In this document: positions 31,720-41,382 of the stretch, one piece after another
How positions within the stretch are numbered: the first letter of the stretch is position 1
Layout: each line of letters opens with the position of its first letter
Origin: Alphaproteobacteria bacterium
GTDB taxonomy: Bacteria > Pseudomonadota > Alphaproteobacteria > Sphingomonadales > Sphingomonadaceae
NCBI GenBank assembly: GCA_018970445.1
Contig: JAGWWF010000002.1
Span: 124,001-188,000 of the forward strand
Length of the DNA stretch: 64,000 bases
Reading direction: 5' to 3'
Notes under the pieces: generated by a model
What the model saw: the letters and a program-made list of their open reading frames with translations, nothing else
Told to the model about the DNA's origin: nothing
The model's database searches: none
Translations under genes and position numbers: made by a program

Positions 31720-32283
31720 TCAATCCCCGGCGTAAAGCGCCTGCGGCGGCAGCAGCGCCGCGGCCGGCACCCGCCCGGCCATGGCCGCATCGGGATGATC
31801 GCCATGCAGCGCGGCGCGGCCCCACAGCGCCGCACCGGCACCGGCCAGCGCCACGCCATCATCGGCCGGCCCCGCCACCAGGCCATGGCCACCGGCCAGC
31901 AGATCAGGGCCCAGCCGCGCGCCCGCCACCTGGCCGCGCCCGGCATCGATCAGCGCCCACACGCATGCCAGCGCCGGATCGCTGGCAAAGGCCTGGGCCG
32001 CCACCAGCGCCAGCGCCGACAGGCCGTGCACCGGCACGCCCCAGGCCAGCCCCAGCGCACGCGCCGCCGCAATGCCGATGCGGATGCCGGTGTAACTGCC
32101 CGGCCCGACATCCACCAGGATGCGATCGGGCCGCCGCCCGGCCAGCAGCGCCGCCACGCGCGGCACCAGCGCTTCGGCATGGCCGCGCCCGATCACGTCA
32201 TGATGGCGGGCCAGCACCTTTGGCCCGTCCACCAGCGCGATGGACAGGGCGGGCGAGGATGTGGAGATAGCCAGCGTCGTCAC
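31720..32283 (-). CDS. tsaB: tRNA threonylcarbamoyladenosine biosynthesis protein TsaB
   Basis: MTTLAISTSSPALSIAL; ILVDVGPGSYTGIRIGIAAARALGLAWGVPVHGLSAL. Confidence 0.93.
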   Translation of the reverse strand: MTTLAISTSSPALSIALVDGPKVLARHHDVIGRGHAEALVPRVAALLAGRRPDRILVDVGPGSYTGIRIGIAAARALGLAWGVPVHGLSALALVAAQAFASDPALACVWALIDAGRGQVAGARLGPDLLAGGHGLVAGPADDGVALAGAGAALWGRAALHGDHPDAAMAGRVPAAALLPPQALYAGD

Positions 32284-32873
32284 AGGATGCGCGCGGCATC
32301 CTCGAACGACAGCCGCGGCAGGCGCGGGAACAGGCCTTCGCCCGTGCCCTTGCCGATGGAACAGATGAAGTTGGTTTCAACGCCGCTGTCGCCCCAGAAG
32401 GCGGCATCCACCCCGGCCTTGTCAAAGCCCGACATCGGCCCGGTATCCCAACCCAGCGCGCGCGCCGCCATGATCAGCCAGGCCCCCTGCAGCGCGCTAT
32501 TGCGAAAGGCTGTCTCGCGGGCCAGATCGGCGTTGCCGCTGAACCACGGCCGCGCATCGACATGCGGGAACAGTTCGGGCAGCCGGTCGTAAAACCTGGG
32601 ATCAAAACCGATGATCACGGTGACAGGGGCGGCCCGCACCTTGGGCGCATTGGCGGCACTGACCAGCCCGGCGAGTTTCTCGCGGGCATCGACCGAATGG
32701 CAGAAGATGAAGCGCGCCGGCGACCCATTGGCCGATGTGGGGCCCAGTTTCACCAGATCATAAAGCTGGCGCAGATCGGCTGGCGAAACCGGCGTGTCGT
32801 CCCAGCCATAATGGGTGCGGGCAGCGGTGAACAGCTGCGCCAACGCTTCATCATCCAGCGGCAGGCCGGCCAT
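32280..32873 (-). CDS. Malonic semialdehyde reductase/nitroreductase family (RutE/HadB-like)
   Basis: LRQLYDLVKLGPTSANGSPARFIF; ARALGWDTGPMSGFDKAGVD. Confidence 0.87.
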   Translation of the reverse strand: MAGLPLDDEALAQLFTAARTHYGWDDTPVSPADLRQLYDLVKLGPTSANGSPARFIFCHSVDAREKLAGLVSAANAPKVRAAPVTVIIGFDPRFYDRLPELFPHVDARPWFSGNADLARETAFRNSALQGAWLIMAARALGWDTGPMSGFDKAGVDAAFWGDSGVETNFICSIGKGTGEGLFPRLPRLSFEDAARIL

Positions 32874-32875
32874 GA

Positions 32876-33430
32876 TCAGATCGACCGCACTTCGGTGACT
32901 TCGGGCACATAATATTTCAGCAGCGATTCAATGCCCATCTTCAGCGTCATCGTGCTCGACGGGCAGCCGGAACAGGCACCCTGCATTTCCAGGAACACCG
33001 TGCCCTGGCGAAAGCCGCGATACACGATGTCGCCGCCGTCTTCGGCCACTTGCGGGCGCACGCGGGTTTCGATCAACTCGCGGATCTGCAGCACGATTTC
33101 GGCATCGGCGGGATCATCATCGGTGGCGGCTTCGGCCACCGTGCCGGTGAACAGCGGCGCGCCGCTGGTGAAATGATCGACCAGCACACCCAGAATCTGC
33201 GGCTTGAGTTCCGGCCAGTCGCTGCCGGCCGGATCGCGGGTGACCGAGACGAAATCATAACCGAAGAACACCCGCGTGACATCGCCCAGCGCAAACAGCG
33301 CCGCCCCCAGCGGAGAGGCTTCGGCCACCTCGGCCGTGGCCAGATCAACACCGTCGCCGCCGGTCACTTTCTGGCCGGGGCGGAACATCAGGGTCAGCGG
33401 GTTGGGGGTCTGTTCGGTTTCGATGAACAT
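32876..33430 (-). CDS. NifU family Fe-S biogenesis protein (NfuA-like)
   Basis: MFIETEQTPNPLTLMFRPG; C-x2-C in LEMQGACSGCPSSTMTLKMGIE. Confidence 0.94.
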   Translation of the reverse strand: MFIETEQTPNPLTLMFRPGQKVTGGDGVDLATAEVAEASPLGAALFALGDVTRVFFGYDFVSVTRDPAGSDWPELKPQILGVLVDHFTSGAPLFTGTVAEAATDDDPADAEIVLQIRELIETRVRPQVAEDGGDIVYRGFRQGTVFLEMQGACSGCPSSTMTLKMGIESLLKYYVPEVTEVRSI

Positions 33431-33520
33431 GGCGGCATCCTCGCGATTTGCGCTGCCGCTATGGCGCAGCCGCGCCGCCGCTTCAAGCCAAATCAGACAA
33501 TTTCCATCCTGTTTGCGCGG

Positions 33521-33985
33521 TCAGGCGATCGTCGCCAGCCGCTCCGGCTCCAGCCCGCCCGGCACCAGCATCAGCACGCACGGCAGGCCGCCGGCACGTT
33601 CACCGGCAAAGAAACTCACCAGCGGGCCCGGCGTGCCGCGACTGGCGGTGCCCAGCACCAGGGCGCGGATGCCGGGATTGTCCTTCACATGCGCCAGGAT
33701 CACCGCGGCCGGCTCGCCTTCCAGCACGGTGATCGCCGGGCGGCTGCCGGCCGCGGCCGCCGCCTCCCCGGCCAGCTGTTCCAGCAGCGCCTGGGCCTCG
33801 TCCCGCGCTTCGGCGGCCATCACGCTTTGCAGCGCACCGAAATGCATGAATTCGGTGGGGCGCACCACGCTGATCAGCCGCACATCGGCACCCACATGCG
33901 CCGCGCGCAGCACGGCAAAGCGCATCGCCACCCGGCTTTCCGGGCTGTCGTCGATGACAACCAGATAGGTGGCGGCTTCGTGCAT
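33521..33985 (-). CDS. Universal stress protein family
   Basis: YLVVIDDSPESRVAMRFAVLRAAHVGADVRLI; ALVLGTASRGTPGPLVSFFAGERAGGLPCVLMLV. Confidence 0.82.
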   Translation of the reverse strand: MHEAATYLVVIDDSPESRVAMRFAVLRAAHVGADVRLISVVRPTEFMHFGALQSVMAAEARDEAQALLEQLAGEAAAAAGSRPAITVLEGEPAAVILAHVKDNPGIRALVLGTASRGTPGPLVSFFAGERAGGLPCVLMLVPGGLEPERLATIA

Positions 33986-34001
33986 GATGAAAGCCTAGGC
34001 C

Positions 34002-34820
34002 TCACAATTTGCGCGTCAAGGCCGCCGCCAGGCTGGTGGTGGCGCTGCCCGGCGCCTTGGGCGTCGGCTGGCCGGGGCCGGGGGCCCAGCCGGCAACATG
34101 GATGATCTCCACCGTCACCGCCGTCTTGCCATCCTGGGCCATGGCGGCAAAGCGGCGGGCCGCATCCATCAGCACATCGCGGCGCAGCGGCCGGCGCGTG
34201 CGCAGCACCGATCGGGCGCCCATCGCGGAGAGATCGTCCAGCAGGCCGAACAGGCTGGCATAGCGCAGCTGCACCCGCTCCACATCGGCCACCGGCATGG
34301 CAAAGCCGGCGCGGCCCAGCAGGCCGGCGGCCGCGCTGGCCTCCACCATCGGGGCCGTGTGGCTGCCGGCGCCGCCGCAGATCGCGGCTTCGGCCTCCAG
34401 CAGACAGGCGCGCAGTTCCACCAGGCTCAGGCCGCCCACGAAGCTGGCGACGAACAGGCCATCGGGGCGCAGCACGCGGCGGATGCCGGCCAGCGCGCCG
34501 GGCAGATCATTGACTGTGGTGAGCGCCGCCGCCGACACGACCAGATCAAAACTGGCATCGGCAAAGGGCAGGGCGGCTTCATCGGCCACGATCATGGTTC
34601 CGGCCACCGGCGACAGGGATGCCGCCACCGCGCCCGGCCAGGCGGGCACAGGGCCGCCCAGATCGAGCACGGAATCGAACGATCTTGCCACCAGGGCCAC
34701 GCGTTCGCGCAGCTCCTCCACCATCGCTGCATGCAGGAAATCCACCGCGGCAAAGCCCGGCGCCGCGCGGGCATGGCGACGGCGGCGCAGCGCCGCGTCA
34801 AAGGGCAGGGCATCGACCAT
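34002..34820 (-). CDS. SAM-dependent methyltransferase (BioC/NDUFAF5-like)
   Basis: SFDSVLDLGGPVPAW..SFDLVVSAAALTTVNDLPGALAGIRRVLRPDGLFVASFVGG. Confidence 0.85.
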   Translation of the reverse strand: MVDALPFDAALRRRRHARAAPGFAAVDFLHAAMVEELRERVALVARSFDSVLDLGGPVPAWPGAVAASLSPVAGTMIVADEAALPFADASFDLVVSAAALTTVNDLPGALAGIRRVLRPDGLFVASFVGGLSLVELRACLLEAEAAICGGAGSHTAPMVEASAAAGLLGRAGFAMPVADVERVQLRYASLFGLLDDLSAMGARSVLRTRRPLRRDVLMDAARRFAAMAQDGKTAVTVEIIHVAGWAPGPGQPTPKAPGSATTSLAAALTRKL

Positions 34821-34862
34821 GGCCCCCTTTACGGCAGCCGCCTGCGGGCGCAAGCTTGTGCG

Positions 34863-35612
34863 ATGGCCATCGCACTCCTTGCGCCGTTGTCAGGGCTGGT
34901 CGATCTGGTGCTGCCACCGCGCTGCCCCGGCTGCGGAGAGATCGTGGACGGGGATGATCGCTTTTGCGCCAACTGTTTCAATCAACTGGCCTTTCTGGGG
35001 CCGCCGCAATGCGCCTGCTGCGGCCTGCCGCTGCCGCACGAAGGCGATGCCGCCGCCCGCTGCGGTGCCTGCCTGGCCGAACCGCCGGCCTATGCCCGCG
35101 CCCGCGCGCCCTTTGCCTATGGTGGCCCGGCCCGCACCGTGGTGCTGGCGCTGAAACACGGCCGTCGCCTGCACCTGGCCCGGTTGATGGCCCGCGCCAT
35201 GCTGCGCAGCAATGGCCCGCTGCCCGATGATGCGGTGATCGTGCCGGTGCCATCCCACGCCTGGCGACTGTGGCAACGTGGTTTCAATCAGGCCGTTGAA
35301 ATCGCACGACAAATATCGCGCCAATCCGGCCGGCCGCTGGCCGTGGACGCGCTTGACCGCATCAAGCCGACGCCCAGCACCAAGGGCCTGACCCGCAAGG
35401 CGCGCATCAGGAATGTGCAAGGCGCCTTCAAGGTTGCCCGCCCCGAGGCCATCGCCGGGCGGACGGTCGTGCTGGTCGACGATGTGATGACCACCGGCGC
35501 AACCGTATCAGCCTGCGCTGCGAAACTGGCAAAAGCCGGAGCGCGACATGTGGAGGTCTTGACCTATGCCCGCACCTTGCGCGAGGGGCAGGGGAATTTT
35601 GCATTTTCGTGA
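34863..35612 (+). CDS. ComF family protein (double zinc ribbon + phosphoribosyltransferase)
   Basis: LPPRCPGCGEIVDGDDRFCANCF; CACCGLPLP; VVLVDDVMTTGATVSACAAKL. Confidence 0.93.
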   Translation: MAIALLAPLSGLVDLVLPPRCPGCGEIVDGDDRFCANCFNQLAFLGPPQCACCGLPLPHEGDAAARCGACLAEPPAYARARAPFAYGGPARTVVLALKHGRRLHLARLMARAMLRSNGPLPDDAVIVPVPSHAWRLWQRGFNQAVEIARQISRQSGRPLAVDALDRIKPTPSTKGLTRKARIRNVQGAFKVARPEAIAGRTVVLVDDVMTTGATVSACAAKLAKAGARHVEVLTYARTLREGQGNFAFS

Positions 35613-35627
35613 ACGATGGTGGGACAT

Positions 35628-35885
35628 ATGGCCAGGGTCGAAATCTACACAAAATTCCTCTGCCCCTATTGCACGCGGGCCAAGGCGCTGCTGAACGGCA
35701 AGGGCGTTGCCTTTGAAGAGATTGACATTTCCACCGGCGGCCCGCGCCGCGCCGAAATGCTGGAGCGGACGGGCGGCCGTCAGACCGTGCCGCAAATCTT
35801 CATCAACGGCCAGCATGTCGGCGGCTGCGACGACGTGCACGCGCTTGATCGCGCCGGCAGGCTGGACCCGCTGCTCGCCGCATGA
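35628..35885 (+). CDS. grxC: Glutaredoxin 3
   Basis: MARVEIYTKFLCPYCTRAKALLNGKGV; TVPQIFINGQHVGGCDDVHALDRAG. Confidence 0.95.
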   Translation: MARVEIYTKFLCPYCTRAKALLNGKGVAFEEIDISTGGPRRAEMLERTGGRQTVPQIFINGQHVGGCDDVHALDRAGRLDPLLAA

Positions 35886-36703
35886 CGCTGACCATCGGCC
35901 TTGTTCAGACCACAACCGGCATCGATCCGGCGGTCGAGGCCGGGGCGCTGTCTGCCCGCATCGCCGATGCGGCTGCGCAGGGCGCCAGGTTGATTTTCAC
36001 CCCGGAAATGAGCGGCTTGCTTGATCGCGACCGTGCCCGTGCGGCCGGCCGCATCTGCGCCGAAGCGGATGATCCAGTGCTCGCCGCGGTGCGCAATGCC
36101 GCGGCCAGGGCGGGCGTCTGGGTGCAGCTGGGCAGCCTGGCGCTCAAAGGGCCGCGCGAAAAATTCGTCAATCGCGGCTTTCTCATCAGCCCGAACGGCG
36201 ACATCGCTGCCCGCTATGCGAAGATCCACCTGTTCGACGTCGCCCTGGGCAGTGAAAGCTGGCGTGAATCAGCGGCTTACGAGGCCGGTACAGACGCCGT
36301 GGTCGCCGCCACGCCGTGGGGCGGCCTGGGCCTGACCATCTGTTATGATCTGCGCTTTCCAGCGCTGCACCGCGCGCTGGCCACGGCGGGAGCGGCAATC
36401 CTTTCGGTGCCGGCTGCCTTCACCCGCCCCACCGGGCAGGCGCACTGGCATGTGCTGCTGCGCGCCCGTGCCATCGAAACCGGCTGCTTCGTCGTCGCCG
36501 CCGCCCAAACCGGTGCGCATCAGGACGGCCGTGCCACCTACGGCCACAGCCTGGTGGTGGCGCCCTGGGGCGAGGTGCTGCTCGACATGGGCGAAGAGCC
36601 CGGCATCGGCCTTGCCACCCTCGATCTCGACCAGGTGGCCATCGCCCGATCGAAGGTGCCGGCGCTTGAACATGCCCGGCCATTCCGGATCGTGGCACCA
36701 TGA
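35882..36703 (+). CDS. Carbon-nitrogen hydrolase (nitrilase superfamily)
   Basis: FTPEMSGLLDRD; YAKIHLFDVAL; GLTICYDLRFPALHRAL catalytic E-K-C. Confidence 0.92.
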   Translation: MTLTIGLVQTTTGIDPAVEAGALSARIADAAAQGARLIFTPEMSGLLDRDRARAAGRICAEADDPVLAAVRNAAARAGVWVQLGSLALKGPREKFVNRGFLISPNGDIAARYAKIHLFDVALGSESWRESAAYEAGTDAVVAATPWGGLGLTICYDLRFPALHRALATAGAAILSVPAAFTRPTGQAHWHVLLRARAIETGCFVVAAAQTGAHQDGRATYGHSLVVAPWGEVLLDMGEEPGIGLATLDLDQVAIARSKVPALEHARPFRIVAP

Positions 36704-37122
36704 TCGTCTATGATCTGCTGTGCGACCGCGCCCACCGTTTCGAAGCCTGGTTCGGTTCGGCGAGCGACTATGATGATCAACAGGCGCGCGGACTGCTGGA
36801 ATGTCCGCTGTGCGCCTCGAAATCCATCGGCAAGGCGGTGATGGCGCCCGCCGTTCCGGCCAAATCCAACCAGAAGACCAGCAGCCACAGCCTGGCCAAT
36901 GATGATCCGCTGGCGCGCCTGTTGCAGTTGCAACGCCAGTTCGAAGCGCAAAGCGACTATGTCGGTGATCGCTTTGCGCAAGAGGCCCGCGCCATCCACG
37001 AAAGCGGTGTTGCCCGCAGCGTGCATGGTGAGGCCAGCGCCGAGGAGGTGAAGTCCCTGCGCGAAGACGGCGTGCCCCTGCTGCCCCTGCCTTTCCGCCC
37101 GCGCGCCCGATCGGACGCCTGA
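36700..37122 (+). CDS. DUF1178 family protein
   Basis: MIVYDLLCDRAHRFEAWFGSASDYDDQQARGLLECPLCAS. Confidence 0.92.
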   Translation: MIVYDLLCDRAHRFEAWFGSASDYDDQQARGLLECPLCASKSIGKAVMAPAVPAKSNQKTSSHSLANDDPLARLLQLQRQFEAQSDYVGDRFAQEARAIHESGVARSVHGEASAEEVKSLREDGVPLLPLPFRPRARSDA

Positions 37123-37200
37123 CTGTCCGAAATCTACAAAACCCCGGCCAGAGCGATACCTAGACTTTGCGTCTTGTCATGTACTCCGGGGGGATTCTTC

Positions 37201-37986
37201 ATGCGCCTGCTCACATTTGCCTTTGCTTCATTGGCCCTGGCCGCGCCCGCTTCAGCGGCAGTGGTGGCCTCCAGCCTGCCGTTCAACGGGACAACAGCCT
37301 GGAGCACCGTCATTTTTGGCGGCACCAACATGAGCAACAATGGTGTCACCACCACCATGACCACCACCAACGGCCAAGGCATCTGGTTTGGCTGGCGCTC
37401 GGCAGCGCCGCCCTCCTGGTCTCCGGCCGGCAATGCCCAAGGCAATTATTTCAGCATGACCTTCTCGCTGTCGGCCACGGCGCGGGACTGGTCGGCCTAT
37501 TTCTACGACGGCACTCGCTATGCCGTGATGATCTTCAATCCCACCTTTGGCTGCAACGGAAACTTCAGTGAATGCAGCGGTGCACCCTACAACAATGGGG
37601 TCTCGCTCTATCGCGCCGATGGCTTGAATTAGCTGGTTGAAACCTTCGTTCCATTGAATCTCACGCAGCACACCACGGTGGAATTCCTGCTGAAGGGCAG
37701 CAACGTCGATTATCGCATCAACGGCACACGTTATGCCGGCACCGCCCAGCAGGCGGGGTTTGGGCCGTTGCTGGTGGTGGGGGATGGCAGCGCCACCACC
37801 CGCACTGGCAGCGGCAGCATGTTTGTCCACGATGTGCTGTTCGAAACGGCGCCCGCTGCCACCAGTCTGCCACCACTGGGCGGCGTGCCGGAACCGGCCA
37901 GTTGGGCGATGCTGCTCACCGGCTTCGGCCTGATCGGTGCGATCAGACGCCATCGCCGCCAGCGCTGGACCCAAGTTTCCGCTTGA
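37201..37986 (+). pseudogene. PEP-CTERM sorting-domain protein interrupted by in-frame TAG at 37630-37632
   Basis: Signal peptide MRLLTFAFASLALAAPASAA; ORF 37201-37632 and ORF 37654-37986 are in the same frame; downstream part ends VPEPASWAMLLTGFGLIGAIRRHRRQR (PEP-CTERM). Confidence 0.75.
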
Positions 37987-38020
37987 ATCTCGCCGCCGGC
38001 CATGGCTGTGAGGGCCCTGC

Positions 38021-38097
38021 GCACCCGTAGCTCAGCAGGATAGAGCGACGGTTTCCTAAACCGCAGGCCGCAGGTTCGAATCCTGCCGGGTGCACCA
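38021..38097 (+). tRNA. tRNA-Arg (anticodon CCT), CCA encoded
   Basis: GCACCCG...CGGGTGC acceptor pairing, GCTCAGCAGGATAGAGC D-arm, TTCCTAA anticodon loop, CAGGTTCGAATCCTG T-arm, ACCA end. Confidence 0.96.
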
Positions 38098-38105
38098 TCA
38101 ATCTG

Positions 38106-38486
38106 TCAGCGTCTGGCCAGTGCCGCCAACAAGGGTGCCGCGGCGGCCGTGTCGACATATTCGCGCACCAGCACCACCTGCCCTGCCGCAATCTCGCCCA
38201 CCACACAGGCGAACAGCTGCAACGGGGTGCCGTCAGCCAATGTCCCGCGGACCACATGCTCTTCCACAAAGCCCGATGGTGTCGCTGCGCACACCACCGC
38301 TTCATAACGGAACTCGTTCACAACGGCGTGCACCTGGCGGTTGAATCGCAGCAGCAGCGCCACGTCCATGGCCGGGCCGCCGTTCTGGTGCAGGCTGAAC
38401 CGGGGCGCACACAAGGCCCGCACCGCCGCGTCATCCTCCACGGCCAGGGCATCGAACAGCCGGCGCGCCACAGCGACATTGTCCAT
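38106..38486 (-). CDS. SnoaL-like/NTF2-fold protein
   Basis: MDNVAVARRLFDALAVEDDAAVRALCAPRFSLHQNGG...FVEEHVVRGTLADGTPLQLFACVVGEIAAGQVVLVREYVDTAAA. Confidence 0.75.
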   Translation of the reverse strand: MDNVAVARRLFDALAVEDDAAVRALCAPRFSLHQNGGPAMDVALLLRFNRQVHAVVNEFRYEAVVCAATPSGFVEEHVVRGTLADGTPLQLFACVVGEIAAGQVVLVREYVDTAAAAPLLAALARR

Positions 38487-38497
38487 CGTCCCATCCC

Positions 38498-40936
38498 TCA
38501 TCCCGGCTGCCCCGGTCGTTTTGCCCACAAGGTCGGCGCTGCGTCCAGCGGGTTTTCCGGCCAGGGATGCTTGGGGTATCGCCCCTTGAGTTCCTTGCGC
38601 ACCTCGGCCCAGCTGCCAGCCCAGAATCCCGGCAGATCCCGTGTCACCTGGATCGGCCGGCCCGCCGGCGAGGTGAGCCGCAAGGTGATCGGCACGTGGC
38701 CATCGCCCACCAGCGGGTGCCGCGCCAGGCCAAACAGCGCCTGCACCCGCACATCCACCGCCGGGCCGCCGTCGGCCGCATAATCAATGGCATGGCTGCT
38801 GCCCGCCGGAGTCTCCAGCCTGGATGGCGCGAACCGATCCAGCGCCTGGCGCTGCTGCCAATCCAGCCGGTTCAGCAGCGCATCCAGGAGTTGGCCATCA
38901 GACAGGTCAGACAGCCGCCGGCCCAGCAGTGGCGCCAGCCAATCGCCGAGACTGGCCAGCAGTGCGGCATCGTCACTGGCGGGCAATACCAGCCCATGCT
39001 TCGCGGCAAACGCCAGCCGGGCGCGCAGCATCAAGGCGGCATCGCCCCACGGCAACAGCGCAAGCCCGCGTTCGGACACGGCCGCCAACAGCACCTGTTT
39101 TACCCGCGCCGCATCCGGGCGCTCCACCGGCTGGCGGGCCAGGACGATGGCGCCCAGCCGGCGTTGCGTTTCTGCCATCACCCCGCTGGTGGCCGGATCA
39201 AAAGCGAACAGCGGCTGGCTCATGATGCGATCGGCCAGCTGCCGCTCCACATCGCCATGCAGGCTGGCCCCCAGCAGCAATCGCGCCCCGGCAGCGCTGC
39301 CACTGGCATCGGCCACGACGATCCATTCCTCCCGCGCCAATGGCGATTCCGCCGGCACGCTCACCGCGCGGCCACTGGCCATCAGAAAGGCCTCGCCCCG
39401 GCGCTTTGCCACGCGATCGGGATAGCCCAGGGCCAGCACTTCACCCGCGCGATCGGCCGGTGCATCGGTTTCGCTGGCCCCCACCGCCCTGGCCCAACGC
39501 AGCGCCAGTCGGCGTGCCGCCTCGGCGCGCTGCCCGCCCTCCCGCGCCCAGCCGCGCAGGCGCTGCTCCACATCGTCGCTCCGCCCGCCCAACCCGCGTT
39601 CGCCCAGCAACACGGCAATGCGTGCTGCCAGCAGGCCCAGGCCAGCCTTGCCAGCCGCAATCAGCATATGGGCCTGTGCCGGCGGCAGCGGCAGCGCTGC
39701 CATGGCTTCACCATGGGCCGTTACCCGGCCATCGGCGCCGATCGCCCCCAGTGCCAGCAGCCGCGCCCGCGCATCTGCCACGGCCACCGCCGGCGGCGGG
39801 TCGCGCCATTTCAGTTCAGCCGGATCGGGCACGCCCCAACGAGCACATTCCAGCACCAGCCCGGCAAGATCAGCCTCAAGGATTTCCGGTGGATCGAAGG
39901 GCGCGCGGCCGGCGGTTTCGGCCGCTTCCCACAGCCGGATCGCGACGCCCGGTGCCGTGCGGCCGGCACGACCGGCGCGCTGCGTCAACGCAGCCTGGCT
40001 GGCGCGCACCGTCACCAGCCGCTGCAACCCCACAGCACGATCCAGTTGTGGCCGGCGGGCAAGGCCGCTGTCCACCACCACCCGCACGCCGTCGATGGTG
40101 ATGCTGGTCTCGGCAATACTGGTCGCCAGCACGATCTTGCGGGCGCCGGGTGGCGGCGGGGCAATGGCGGCGCGCTGATCGGCCCCTTCACGCGCACCAT
40201 GCAGGCGAAACAGCGTCACATCAGCCGGCAATCGCTGTTCCAGCCGCTCCGCCGTGCGCTCGATCTCGGCCACGCCGGGCAAAAAGGCCAGAATCGAGCC
40301 GTCCTCCTCCATCACAGCCCGGCGGATCGCGCTGGCCATGGCGTCTTCCAGCCGCTGCGCCGGATCGCGGCCGATGTGGCGATGTTCCACCGGGAACATG
40401 CGCCCGGCCGATTCCACCACGGCCAGATCAGGGATGATTCCGGCAATACCGCCGCCGTCCAGCGTGGCCGACATCAGGGCCAGGCGCAGATCAGGCCGCA
40501 ATGCCTCGCGCGCTTCCAGCGTGAGCGCCAGCGCGAAATCGCTTTCCAGGCTGCGTTCATGCACTTCGTCGAACAACACGCCGGCCACCCCCGGCAGATA
40601 AGGATCAGCGACCAGCATCCGGGTAAAAATGCCTTCGGTCACCACCTCGATGCGCGTCGCTGCCGATGTGCGGCTGTCCAGCCGGGTGCGATAACCGATG
40701 GTGCGCCCGACCGGCTCGCCCATCTGTTCCGCCATGCGCTCGGCTGCCGCCCGCGCTGCCAGCCGACGCGGCGACAGCAGAATGATCTTGCCCTCGTTCG
40801 CCCAGGCCTGATCCAGCAGGGCGGGCGGCAGCGCTGTCGTCTTGCCGGCGCCGGGCGGGGCAATCAACGCCAGCGGGCGGTTGGCGGCCAGGGCGGCCTT
40901 CACTTCGGCCAGAACGGCCAGGACCGGCAGCATCAA
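38498..40936 (-). CDS. hrpB: ATP-dependent helicase HrpB
   Basis: LIAPPGAGKTTALPPALL; DEVHERSLESDFAL; ATSIAETSITIDGVRVVVDSG; TQRAGRAGRTAPG. Confidence 0.95.
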   Translation of the reverse strand: MMLPVLAVLAEVKAALAANRPLALIAPPGAGKTTALPPALLDQAWANEGKIILLSPRRLAARAAAERMAEQMGEPVGRTIGYRTRLDSRTSAATRIEVVTEGIFTRMLVADPYLPGVAGVLFDEVHERSLESDFALALTLEAREALRPDLRLALMSATLDGGGIAGIIPDLAVVESAGRMFPVEHRHIGRDPAQRLEDAMASAIRRAVMEEDGSILAFLPGVAEIERTAERLEQRLPADVTLFRLHGAREGADQRAAIAPPPPGARKIVLATSIAETSITIDGVRVVVDSGLARRPQLDRAVGLQRLVTVRASQAALTQRAGRAGRTAPGVAIRLWEAAETAGRAPFDPPEILEADLAGLVLECARWGVPDPAELKWRDPPPAVAVADARARLLALGAIGADGRVTAHGEAMAALPLPPAQAHMLIAAGKAGLGLLAARIAVLLGERGLGGRSDDVEQRLRGWAREGGQRAEAARRLALRWARAVGASETDAPADRAGEVLALGYPDRVAKRRGEAFLMASGRAVSVPAESPLAREEWIVVADASGSAAGARLLLGASLHGDVERQLADRIMSQPLFAFDPATSGVMAETQRRLGAIVLARQPVERPDAARVKQVLLAAVSERGLALLPWGDAALMLRARLAFAAKHGLVLPASDDAALLASLGDWLAPLLGRRLSDLSDGQLLDALLNRLDWQQRQALDRFAPSRLETPAGSSHAIDYAADGGPAVDVRVQALFGLARHPLVGDGHVPITLRLTSPAGRPIQVTRDLPGFWAGSWAEVRKELKGRYPKHPWPENPLDAAPTLWAKRPGQPG

Positions 40937-41382
40937 AACGGCTTGACGATCACCAGCACGACCACGGCAAGGGTGACCAGCGAGGGGATTTCATTGGCCA
41001 AGCGCAGGCCCTTCTCGCTCACCGGCCGGTCGCCGGCGGCAAAGCGCTTCACCATGCCCACCGTCCAGTGGTGGAACCAGGTCAGGCCCACCACGAACAA
41101 GAACTTGGCCACCAGCCACAAGGGCCAGCCCAGATGAAAGCCCAGGCTCAAGCCAGCCAGCCAGCTGACGATCATGGCCGGGGACAGGATGATGCGGCGC
41201 AGGCGGCGGCAACGTTCATCCCACAACAGGGCTTCCGGCACGCCGGGGGCAACCGGATGCCAATAGACCAGGAAGCGCGGGATCATGAACAGGCCCGCCA
41301 TCCAGAAGATCACGAAGGCGACATGCAGCGCCTTCACCCATGGATAGGCCTCACCCAGCCAGTCGACGCCCCATTCAATCAC
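40933..41382 (-). CDS. hemJ: Protoporphyrinogen oxidase HemJ (CopD-like membrane protein)
   Basis: WVKALHVAFVIFWMAGLFMIPRFLVYW; FHHWTVGMVKRFAAGDRPVSEKGLRLANEIPSLVTL; adjacent to hemE. Confidence 0.92.
   Translation of the reverse strand: MIEWGVDWLGEAYPWVKALHVAFVIFWMAGLFMIPRFLVYWHPVAPGVPEALLWDERCRRLRRIILSPAMIVSWLAGLSLGFHLGWPLWLVAKFLFVVGLTWFHHWTVGMVKRFAAGDRPVSEKGLRLANEIPSLVTLAVVVLVIVKPF

Noticed and set aside
37167-37571. 134-aa overlapping plus-strand ORF in another frame of the PEP-CTERM gene
   Set aside because: Lacks a signal peptide and recognisable domain; the frame with signal peptide and PEP-CTERM tail is far more convincing.
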